A stretch of 38,064 nucleotides of DNA, taken from positions 1-38,064 of the IMG/VR virus record IMGVR_UViG_3300030329_002204, one strand, 5' to 3'. This stretch comes from a virus. Shown in pieces: positions 32,504-38,064 of this stretch. The position numbers and the translations under genes are program-made. Below the pieces are notes generated by a model that saw only the letters and a list, made by a program, of their open reading frames with translations, ran no database searches and was not told where the DNA came from. The first letter of the stretch is position 1. Every line of letters begins with the position of its first letter.

Positions 32504-33198
32504 TCGTATCCCACCAGAAAATCATACGAGATGAGATGGCAAACACAGAGGCGCTATCTAATATGTTCGGTGCGTGGTGGTCAGATATAGATACCAGTAT
32601 TGATAAGGCAGTCATGGAACCTGTCACCTTGCGTACCGCTGCCAAGGTAATAGAGAAGTATGAGTACCTAGGTACTATGTGTAATGCTCCCATGTATGCC
32701 TACGGAATAAGATGGGATGGTGAACTGGCAGGGGTGGTGGTGTATGGCGCACCAAGCCCACCAATTATTGCGACATCTGTTATAGGGGATAAGGATTCCG
32801 ATAAAGTAATTCAACTAGGCAGGGGAGCCTGTGTTCACTGGGCGCACCCACACGCAGGTTCCAAGCTAATAGCATACTCACTCAAGGAAATTGAAAAGCT
32901 GGGCTACCAGATAGTTGTTGCCTTTACTGATCCAGATGCTGGGGAGATAGGTACCCTGTATCAGGCAACCAACTGGCTGTACTGTGGGGCTACCGCCAAG
33001 CGCCCTGATTACTTTGGCGCTGATGGCGTAAGACGCACAGGACATTTCCGTAAGGGAGAAGTTAAAGAACTAACCATGCAACCGCGCACTCGTAAAGGGC
33101 GCTATGTTTATTTACTTGGAACTAAGAAACAAAAGAGGGAAAACAAATCTAAATTACTGTGGCCTGTAGAGCGGTATCCTAAGAGGGCAGGGCTATGA
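32500..33198 (+). CDS. Mom-like DNA modification protein
   Basis: A 232-residue protein with the GNAT-type core of the phage Mu Mom family: YAYGIRWDGELAGVVVYG strands, then RGACVHWAHPHAGSKLIAYS and VVAFTDPDAGEIGTLYQATN followed by WLYCGAT. The final pair, an FxDPxxGxxGxLYQATNW motif, is the hallmark I recognise. Mom modifies adenine in DNA and so protects phage DNA from host restriction enzymes. The last 50 residues are basic. Overlaps its neighbours by 4 bp at each end, so expressed with the nuclease. The exact base product is not proven. Confidence 0.75.
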   Translation: MIVSHQKIIRDEMANTEALSNMFGAWWSDIDTSIDKAVMEPVTLRTAAKVIEKYEYLGTMCNAPMYAYGIRWDGELAGVVVYGAPSPPIIATSVIGDKDSDKVIQLGRGACVHWAHPHAGSKLIAYSLKEIEKLGYQIVVAFTDPDAGEIGTLYQATNWLYCGATAKRPDYFGADGVRRTGHFRKGEVKELTMQPRTRKGRYVYLLGTKKQKRENKSKLLWPVERYPKRAGL

Positions 33199-33428
33199 AC
33201 AATGAAGATTGGAAACAACGGTACGATGCACTAGAGAAAGACTTTGATTTGATAGTCAGAGAGAACGAATATATGTGGGGTATGCTGTACAAGCTGGAGA
33301 GAACCGCCACCGTTGGAGAACTTATGGATATTCTTAATAGACATCCTGTGGGTCGTACATATTCAGCTAGAAAAAAAATAAAAATAAATAAACCTGAAGA
33401 AAGGGGATATCAATGGAGCCAACATTAG
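33195..33428 (+). CDS. Short coiled-coil protein before helicase
   Basis: A 77-residue protein. Residues 5-45 are helical with heptads (WKQRYDALEKDFDLIVRENE, YMWGMLYKLERTATVGELMD). The tail is Lys-rich (KKIKINKPEE). Its end overlaps the helicase start by 16 bp. It has no known family. It could be a helicase accessory by position. Part of the tail is encoded by an A-rich run that resembles the intergenic A tracts in this block. Confidence 0.6.
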   Translation: MNNEDWKQRYDALEKDFDLIVRENEYMWGMLYKLERTATVGELMDILNRHPVGRTYSARKKIKINKPEERGYQWSQH

Positions 33429-34696
33429 AACAGCAGGGATCAGGCTACAAGATAACATGGGCTAGTAAAAACGTAGAGATGCGTGTAAGAAATATTAAGC
33501 CTAAAGGATTCAAGGCAGAGGTAGCGGTCTTACTGAACAACATGCCAGTACACCGCAGCAATCCTACCTTGGATTCTGTATCTGGTATGGATGCCTTTGC
33601 AAGAAAGCTAAACAGACGCAGGCCACTCGATGACTATGGGGTAGATTGGGAACAACTCGTAGAGGATTTGTCTGGAATAGTTATCGACACCTACCGCACT
33701 GGTGAAAAGGAAGTGCAACTAAAGGATGTGTCATTAGGGGATAAGTTACTATGGCGTGTTGATAACCTGCTCGTAGAAGGGGACATCTCTATAGTGTGGG
33801 CTGATGGCGGTACAGGTAAATCTATGTTCGCATTGTTCCTCAGTACTCTTGTCCAGCAGGGGTACATGAGTACTGAACATGGGTTGATAGTGGAGCCAGG
33901 AAATGTTTTATACCTAGACTACGAAACAACCAGCAGGGAAATTGCTACACGTTCCAGATTAATTCAAGCTGGGTTGGGGATAGACGCTGCGGATGCAGGG
34001 AACACATCCTCTCGTATTACCTACAGAAAATGTGACCAACCATTTACTGATGAGGTAGATCGTATACGAGATATTATATTTAAACACTCCATAAACGTGG
34101 TGATTGTAGACAGTATGGGTATGGCATGTGGTGACCTGAACGATATGGACGCGGTGCTGCAATTCTTTAGGGAACTACGGAAGCTGACCGATACAACTAT
34201 TCTTGTGGTTACCCATGCTAACAGGCAGGGAACTTTCTTTGGTAGCGCATATACACATAACAGTGGCAGGTTAATATGGGAAGCCAAGAGATCAGGAAGT
34301 AACGATAGCGGCATGGACTTTTCTCTATTCTGTAGGAAAGCAAACAACGTACCTATGCAACCACCACAGTCGTGGTCAGTAGACTTCTCTGACGGCAAGG
34401 CCGTGTATGTCCGAAAGGATGTATTTGAAACTGATGACGCTGGTGAACTATCTTATTTCAGATTGGTTTATAACGTACTCAAGGAAGATGGCGAAAGCAC
34501 TAGGGATCACCTCAAGGATAGAATTAAAATACTCAAGCCAAAAGATAGACAAGGCAAGGACATACCATCTGAAAAAACTGAGCGCAATGTAGAGTCAGCA
34601 ATATCTAAGCAGAAAAAAGAAGGTACTGTAGAAGAGGTAGACGGTTTACTTAGACTAACAAAGGAGCGTGAATCAGAATGGCAAGAGATAGCGTAA
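33413..34696 (+). CDS. RepA-like replicative helicase/ATPase
   Basis: A 427-residue RecA-fold protein (AAA_25/RepA-like). Walker A is WADGGTGKSM near residue 130-139; NVLYLDYETTSREIATR follows, Walker B is NVVIVDSMGMA near 228-236, and LVVTHANRQG near 264 is the sensor segment. The first 100 residues are a separate mixed domain. The last 80 form a winged-helix-like region (RDHLKDRIKILKPKDRQ). RepA-type helicases unwind DNA at plasmid and phage origins. No polymerase is seen, so host polymerase is likely used. The next gene encodes a TubC_N-like protein, a common partner position. Confidence 0.8.
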   Translation: MEPTLEQQGSGYKITWASKNVEMRVRNIKPKGFKAEVAVLLNNMPVHRSNPTLDSVSGMDAFARKLNRRRPLDDYGVDWEQLVEDLSGIVIDTYRTGEKEVQLKDVSLGDKLLWRVDNLLVEGDISIVWADGGTGKSMFALFLSTLVQQGYMSTEHGLIVEPGNVLYLDYETTSREIATRSRLIQAGLGIDAADAGNTSSRITYRKCDQPFTDEVDRIRDIIFKHSINVVIVDSMGMACGDLNDMDAVLQFFRELRKLTDTTILVVTHANRQGTFFGSAYTHNSGRLIWEAKRSGSNDSGMDFSLFCRKANNVPMQPPQSWSVDFSDGKAVYVRKDVFETDDAGELSYFRLVYNVLKEDGESTRDHLKDRIKILKPKDRQGKDIPSEKTERNVESAISKQKKEGTVEEVDGLLRLTKERESEWQEIA

Positions 34697-35139
34697 GACA
34701 ATTGTTACTTGACTGTCGCCATGTTGGTATTGAGATAGCGGTAAAAGAAAATACCCTGATGGTGAAGGGTTCGCCAGAACGTACCGATCTATATGGCGAA
34801 ATAAAAAAGCGTAAGGCTGACATCATAGATGCCTTTACAAACTTACCAGAGGCTGTCGAAACCCATTACATTGCACGATTAAGAAAGGGCATGGAATGGA
34901 TTGTGACCTGTATAGATAAGCTTGAAAATTCTACGTCTAATCATGCAGCAAGCGATAGTGTCCTTGCACAGGAAAAGAGGATGGAAGAAGCCCTGATAGC
35001 TAACATGATGAAGTGGGCGCTACTGGATGAGGAGATGAGGCGTTTGTACCCAGAGTTTACAGGGTGTCCTGTGGGTGGTTGCGAGAACTACCATGTGAGA
35101 GGTTCGGTAATTATAAGGTGCGAGGAGTGTGCGGAATGA
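34678..35139 (+). CDS. TubC_N-like domain and zinc ribbon protein
   Basis: A 153-residue protein. Residues 5-53 (QLLLDCRHVGIEIAVKENTL, then IKKRKADIIDAF) match the TubC N-terminal docking fold often found beside phage and plasmid primases or helicases. The middle is helical. The end has CPVGGCENYH and IIRCEEC, a zinc ribbon. Overlaps the helicase gene by 19 bp. It may be a primase-related or docking factor for the helicase. No catalytic primase motif is visible. Confidence 0.65.
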   Translation: MARDSVRQLLLDCRHVGIEIAVKENTLMVKGSPERTDLYGEIKKRKADIIDAFTNLPEAVETHYIARLRKGMEWIVTCIDKLENSTSNHAASDSVLAQEKRMEEALIANMMKWALLDEEMRRLYPEFTGCPVGGCENYHVRGSVIIRCEECAE

Positions 35140-35158
35140 CAACTAAGGAGATGATGAT

Positions 35159-35404
35159 ATGAGTATAGCAAGACCAACAGATGCAGAAGTAGCAATTATT
35201 ACAATGGCATTAAGAATGTTTCCAGATAGTCCTTTAGATGGTGGTGTGGACGATTTCGATTATAGTCATTATAAACAGCTTGCCATGAAATTACATAAAG
35301 ATTATCTTGCTCTACACAAGAAACGAGAGGAAGAAAGACTCGCTAGAGAATACTCTATTAGTTTTGGTTACGAAAACATAGCTGAGATTCCCAATGACAA
35401 CTAA
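35159..35404 (+). CDS. Hypothetical small protein
   Basis: An 81-residue protein starting MSIARPTDAEVAIITMALRM, with AAGGAG 8 bp upstream. It is acidic in the centre (DSPLDGGVDDFDYSHYKQLA) and helical (KDYLALHKKREEERLAREYS). It overlaps the following resolvase-like gene by 11 bp. No family recognised. Its position suggests a replication or recombination accessory. Confidence 0.65.
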   Translation: MSIARPTDAEVAIITMALRMFPDSPLDGGVDDFDYSHYKQLAMKLHKDYLALHKKREEERLAREYSISFGYENIAEIPNDN

Positions 35405-35711
35405 ATCTCGCAACGCTAATAACAGAACTCGTGGTAAGAAGTATGAGAGAAGGGTAGCAGCATCGGTAGGTGGCAAGAGGAACTTAGATAAGTCCAGACC
35501 TCACACAGATGTAGAGACAAAGCATGCTGTGTATGAGGTTAAGTCCACACAATCTGCTGTACCTCAGTGGCTACAGAAAGCAATGAATCAATGTGAACTG
35601 GCAGCCCTTGAATCAAACAAGCAGATAGGTGGAGTGGTCAAGGTCTATACCAAGGGGGCCAAGGCCAGAGCATTTCTTATTACGGAGATAGACCTTGTGT
35701 CCGAAATGTAA
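35394..35711 (+). CDS. Holliday-junction-resolvase-like nuclease
   Basis: A 105-residue basic protein. GKKYERRVAASVGGKRNLDK supplies the N-terminal glutamate helix, DVETKHAVYEVKSTQSAVPQ gives the acidic and ExK residues, and WLQKAMNQCELAAL follows, as in archaeal-type Holliday junction resolvases and VRR-NUC-like nucleases. It would cut branched replication or recombination intermediates before packaging. It overlaps the neighbouring genes on both sides. Fold-level assignment is good; exact substrate is inferred. Confidence 0.7.
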   Translation: MTTKSRNANNRTRGKKYERRVAASVGGKRNLDKSRPHTDVETKHAVYEVKSTQSAVPQWLQKAMNQCELAALESNKQIGGVVKVYTKGAKARAFLITEIDLVSEM

Positions 35712-36054
35712 CCAGAATTCTTGGGACAACGCTGGGGAATTCCCTAAGTGTATTGTATGCGGATACGAAAACTATGAACGAGAAAGGGCCATACGCAAAT
35801 ATAGGGATTGGAAAAAGAAGGGTGTTAAATATTATGCTCGATATGTTGGGAGTAATAAAAACTTAGAAGAACTTATTGTGGTTGTCTGGGTAAAGAATAG
35901 ATATCGCGGAGCCAAAGATAGTATTATGTTACAAGCAACATGTCCTTGGTGTGATAGCACCATGGAGCCTAGAATAAATAATCGGTATGAATGTAACGAC
36001 AAACATATATTGAAAATTAAGAAGAGTAGTAGCGGTGATCTACACTGGGAGTAG
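35695..36054 (+). CDS. Zinc-ribbon protein, last gene of rightward block
   Basis: A 119-residue protein, TTG start 7 bp after GGAG, overlapping the resolvase-like gene by 17 bp. MCPKCNQNSWD and FPKCIVCGYENYERER form one zinc ribbon, and TCPWCDSTMEPRINNRYECN a second. The middle is basic (RKYRDWKKKGVKYYARYVGS). No family recognised. Such proteins often bind nucleic acid. It is followed by the structured convergent region. Confidence 0.65.
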   Translation: MCPKCNQNSWDNAGEFPKCIVCGYENYERERAIRKYRDWKKKGVKYYARYVGSNKNLEELIVVVWVKNRYRGAKDSIMLQATCPWCDSTMEPRINNRYECNDKHILKIKKSSSGDLHWE

Positions 36055-36082
36055 ATATTACATTAGACATATATCACTAGGG

Positions 36083-36119
36083 CGAAACCACTTCAGGGGT
36101 TTCGATTGTTCTCCCCTGA
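36083..36119 (+). other. Two mutually exclusive stems
   Basis: CGAAACC (36083-36089) pairs with GGTTTCG (36098-36104). TCAGGGG (36093-36099) pairs with CCCCTGA (36113-36119). Both are perfect 7-bp stems and share 36098-36099, so only one can form fully. This may slow or direct termination at the end of the rightward block. Confidence 0.5.
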
Positions 36120-36222
36120 TGGAATGAAGGTAGTTATAGCTTAGGCTACTATAAATTCCATTACTCCAATGCCCAAATCCTGTGAACTTAGAGTGGGGGA
36201 TGTTCCAGCAGGTGTGATTCCC

Positions 36223-36259
36223 ATGCCCTAGGGGTACTAACGTGCCTTTAGGGCATTTT
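36223..36259 (+). terminator. Terminator-like stem, rightward block
   Basis: ATGCCCTA (36223-36230) and TAGGGCAT (36249-36256) form a perfect 8-bp stem with an 18-nt loop, followed by TTTTAAATT. The T-run is short. An earlier AATGCCC (36168-36174) could compete for GGGCATT. Likely marks the end of rightward transcription. Confidence 0.5.
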
Positions 36260-36362
36260 AAATTCCCCTATGGAGCGCACAGCCCCCTGTTAATTATGAG
36301 TTAACTGATCGACTCATACCTAAGAAAAAAATAAAGGTAAACAAATCGAGATAACAAAACTA

Positions 36363-36533
36363 TTAACTGTTCCGTATAGTCTTGATTAGTTTGGATGATG
36401 CGGAAATCAACTTACCTCTTTCGGTTTTTGTCATCTTTCCATCTTTGCCAGTAGCACGACACAACTCAATGAATGCAACTATGTCATCCATCAAGTGTCC
36501 ATACCTCATTGCCATCCGAATTGCCTTTAGCAT
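36363..36533 (-). CDS. 56-residue protein, end of leftward tail block
   Basis: A short gene starting MLKAIRMAMRYGHLMDDIVA with a GGGGG ribosome site close to the ATG. Residues 1-28 are amphipathic helix, the tail is basic (KTERGKLISASSKLIKTIRN). It lies 12 bp after the membrane-anchored protein gene. No family recognised; helix and charge pattern suggest a small helical structural or membrane-contact protein. The frame is closed at both ends and properly spaced, so I consider it real. Confidence 0.6.
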   Translation of the reverse strand: MLKAIRMAMRYGHLMDDIVAFIELCRATGKDGKMTKTERGKLISASSKLIKTIRNS

Positions 36534-36545
36534 ATTGCCCCCTTG

Positions 36546-37430
36546 TTAGCGTATGAATACTGGTTCTTCAACCACTCCATCATTTACAGTATTAACTTTT
36601 ACTGTTGTGTTTATAACTAAGTCTGCACTATTAATATCACCATCGTCACCTACTCTTACATTCTCAAGAGTTAGGGTTCCTATCTCAAAGTAGTCAGCGT
36701 TGAAGGCCCCTGTCCAAGCACGTACCCCATCCAGTATTAGCTTGTCTATTATGACATCACCGCCTGTTGTGCTTTGCAATAGAAGTATACGGTCAACTGT
36801 CATGTCCTCTGCTATATAGCTTGTAGCACCACGACCAGAGCCAATGACTACATCATTAGTTGTACTGGACATAGTGGGGCTGAATGTGTGACCAGCAGCT
36901 ATTACACTACTGGTTGCATTGATTAAATAGATATCACCGTTTGCCCAATCCATTGTGGGAAACTCAGAGTTCTTGATGATGAGTTCATCGACTGTGATTA
37001 CGTCAGAGGTACTAGTTCCTGCGATTTGAAATGCATCGGTAAGTCCAGACTTACCCAAGTTAATGTTCTTAAAAGAAACTAAATCTAACCTGAGATTAGC
37101 TGGCATATTAATCTGTAGGGTCTGGCTCCTGTCAGCAGGAAACTCCCTGTCTACTATATTATTACCTACCATAGAAGGAGCAGTATATTGGGCGCCAAGC
37201 ATGGGGAAAGTTATCTGTTGTTCACCACTACTTATAAGCATGAACATAGATGCTAAGAACCCAATGACTACCGCAGATAGAGAACCTACTATCAGCTTGC
37301 CACCACCCATATAGATACCACCACCAATAGGAATTCTGAATGACCAGAACTTTGGTAGCTTGGCAGTCAATCGAGGAATACTAAGTCTGACTGAAGGTGT
37401 CTTAACTTCACGAACTTTCTTATTCTTCAT
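36546..37430 (-). CDS. Membrane-anchored beta-repeat protein
   Basis: A 294-residue protein. The ATG at 37430 follows GGGAG by 8 bp; an earlier ATG at 37445 lacks such a site. Residues 1-45 are basic, residues about 46-70 a membrane helix (GSLSAVVIGFLASMFMLI), and the remainder is repeated short strands with Val/Ile/Leu-Asn patterns (VDELIIKNSEF, VDRILLLQSTT, IDKLILDGVRA, IGTLTLENVRV), like a beta-helix. The topology suggests cytoplasmic N-terminus and exposed repeat domain. It overlaps the holin-like gene by 11 bp. Role unknown: possibly lysis-linked, superinfection-related or a surface protein. Confidence 0.6.
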   Translation of the reverse strand: MKNKKVREVKTPSVRLSIPRLTAKLPKFWSFRIPIGGGIYMGGGKLIVGSLSAVVIGFLASMFMLISSGEQQITFPMLGAQYTAPSMVGNNIVDREFPADRSQTLQINMPANLRLDLVSFKNINLGKSGLTDAFQIAGTSTSDVITVDELIIKNSEFPTMDWANGDIYLINATSSVIAAGHTFSPTMSSTTNDVVIGSGRGATSYIAEDMTVDRILLLQSTTGGDVIIDKLILDGVRAWTGAFNADYFEIGTLTLENVRVGDDGDINSADLVINTTVKVNTVNDGVVEEPVFIR

Positions 37431-37731
37431 TCTTTTTTCTCCCATCTTCTTGCATCATACCAACGATAACCCCTGCTGCTGCGGTCACCGGGTTTGCGAA
37501 TATCGCAAACGCAACTAAAATTATGTCCAAGTGTGGGGCAATTTCCGCTGGCTTGCTTGTTGTCTTCCAAACTATTAAAACTCCTAGTGTCACAAATGCT
37601 AGGAATAGTGGTCCTACTAATACGATAGTAAGGAACTGAGAACCAGTAAGCGTAGTCTTAGTCTTGGCTTCCAATTCTACTATCTTAGCCTTTGCCTCTA
37701 ATAACTCCTCTTCTAAATTCTTGTCAACCAT
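37420..37731 (-). CDS. Holin-like membrane protein
   Basis: A 103-residue protein. Residues 1-27 form a charged coiled coil (LEEELLEAKAKIVELEAKTK), then two hydrophobic helices, about 33-53 (LTIVLVGPLFLAFVTLGVLI) and 66-92 (PHLDIILVAFAIFANPVTAA), and a charged tail (DGRKKNEE). Size, two helices and charged end are typical of holins, which open the inner membrane at lysis. No endolysin gene is found nearby. The hairpin before its ATG is described separately. Confidence 0.6.
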   Translation of the reverse strand: MVDKNLEEELLEAKAKIVELEAKTKTTLTGSQFLTIVLVGPLFLAFVTLGVLIVWKTTSKPAEIAPHLDIILVAFAIFANPVTAAAGVIVGMMQEDGRKKNEE

Positions 37732-37747
37732 TTGAGTTTATACTCAA
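37732..37747 (-). promoter_or_regulatory. Hairpin directly before holin-like start
   Basis: TTGAGT and ACTCAA flank a 4-nt loop, filling the gap between the upstream stop (37748) and the ATG (37731). No separate ribosome site is seen. In lambda S, a structure next to the start tunes holin timing; here a similar role is inferred. Confidence 0.45.
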
Positions 37748-38005
37748 TTATGTAGCTGCCGTAAATGTTGGTGTGCTTGGTGCTGCTGCCTGTGTCAGAT
37801 GCTTTTCTGCTGAACGGATAACTCCATTAGCTGCTGAGTTTGCAATACGTACTGAATATGTATCGTTTGTAAAATCCGTTTCTACAGCAGCCTCTGCCCT
37901 GTTCATCCAAGCAAGAGCATTGACTCTTGTAGCTGAAGGAATAGTTGCAGTCTTTGCACTACCACCCTCAACTGTAACCACGATTGTTATGTCACCTGTT
38001 GCCAT
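37748..38005 (-). CDS. Small protein after tail-fibre end
   Basis: An 85-residue protein, ATG 38005 directly following the TAG of the coiled-coil fragment (38007-38009). Residues 1-25 are beta-type (DITIVVTVEGGSAKTATIPS), the middle helical (VNALAWMNRAEAAVETDFTN), the tail Ala/Thr/Pro-rich (AAPSTPTFTAAT). No family recognised. Its start coupling to the fibre end suggests a tail-fibre accessory or decoration role. Confidence 0.65.
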   Translation of the reverse strand: MATGDITIVVTVEGGSAKTATIPSATRVNALAWMNRAEAAVETDFTNDTYSVRIANSAANGVIRSAEKHLTQAAAPSTPTFTAAT

Positions 38006-38006
38006 A

Positions 38007-38064
38007 CTAAGCCCCCTGTAATTCTTCTACTTTCTTTTCTAATACTTCAATCTTATCTATAGAT
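38007..38064 (-). CDS. C-terminal coiled coil, partial, possible fibre end
   Basis: Only the last 18 residues are in the window: SIDKIEVLEKKVEELQGA followed by TAG. The heptad pattern matches the C-terminal trimerising coil that often ends tail fibres with a peptidase-S74 chaperone. Because the tail fibre at 1-2103 runs off the other edge on the same strand, the two pieces may be one gene in a circular or permuted genome. Joining the ends directly would be out of frame, so some sequence would have to be missing. Confidence 0.55.
   Translation of the reverse strand, partial: SIDKIEVLEKKVEELQGA

Larger units (their letters stand above)
36055..36362. other. Convergent structured intergenic region
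   Basis: This 308-bp gap lies between the ends of the rightward and leftward blocks and holds no gene. It contains a bistable pair of stems (36083-36104 versus 36093-36119), a 7-bp stem ATGGAAT/ATTCCAT (36119-36125 with 36155-36161) with an inner TTATAG/CTATAA stem, a GGGGAT/ATTCCC stem and a terminator-like stem near 36223-36256. ATGAGT/ACTCAT (36296-36301 with 36312-36317) follows, then an A-rich run. It is probably a 3' RNA structure and end point for plus transcription. Confidence 0.55.

Noticed and set aside
1-38064. Direct circular closure of the window
   Set aside because: Joining the two edges gives an early stop in the tail-fibre frame, and no terminal overlap was noticed, so closure is only possible with missing sequence.

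Overview
The window looks like a nearly complete genome of a tailed, double-stranded DNA bacteriophage, most likely of podovirus type. It carries a terminase pair, a portal, a scaffold protein, an HK97-fold-type major capsid protein and a very large internal/ejection-type virion protein. No tape measure, tail tube or sheath is visible. Composition is AT-rich, genes are tightly packed with many ATGA/TAATG overlaps, and Shine-Dalgarno sites and sigma70-like promoters point to a bacterial host that cannot be named from this sequence. The tail-fibre repeats and the short Lys-rich protein resemble those of marine phages. I see no integrase, CI-like repressor, DNA polymerase, RNA polymerase or endolysin.

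Layout. Positions 1-23056 form one long leftward (minus) virion block. In transcription order from the centre it holds: a holin-like protein, an unknown 456-residue protein, small and large terminase, portal, three related Tyr/Gln-rich virion proteins, an 1808-residue protein, scaffold, major capsid, a C2H2 zinc-finger protein, a decoration-like protein with its own promoter, small proteins, two tail/adaptor proteins and a tail fibre that runs off the left edge. The right end (36363-38064) continues on the minus strand: an 18-residue coiled-coil C-terminus that could be the end of the same fibre, then a small protein, a second holin-like protein, a membrane-anchored beta-repeat protein and a 56-residue protein. 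If the contig is circular or permuted, these form one leftward unit.

Positions 23525-36054 form the rightward (plus) early/replication block: a Cys-rich protein, a MoxR-like AAA+ ATPase with a VWA protein, many small zinc-ribbon proteins, an HTH/Zn regulator, an excisionase-like HTH protein, an SSB-like protein, a RecB-like PD-(D/E)XK nuclease, a Mom-like DNA-modification protein, a RepA-like helicase, a TubC_N-like protein and a resolvase-like nuclease. The two blocks diverge from a palindrome-rich 468-bp control region (23057-23524) and converge on a structured terminator region (36055-36362).

The most interesting parts are: (1) two intergenic structured RNAs (27968-28076 and 31499-31658) with related 5' motifs, each able to form alternative pairings with the next gene's ribosome binding site, which makes them riboswitch-like candidates; (2) two copies of a 46-bp palindrome with GTTTCA/TGAAAC ends plus an array of GTTTC-N3-GAAAC operator-like sites; (3) promoter leaders that begin with a short perfect hairpin at three places; (4) the MoxR/VWA pair behind one of these leaders; (5) the Mom-like enzyme; and (6) a family of paralogous virion proteins beside the portal gene.
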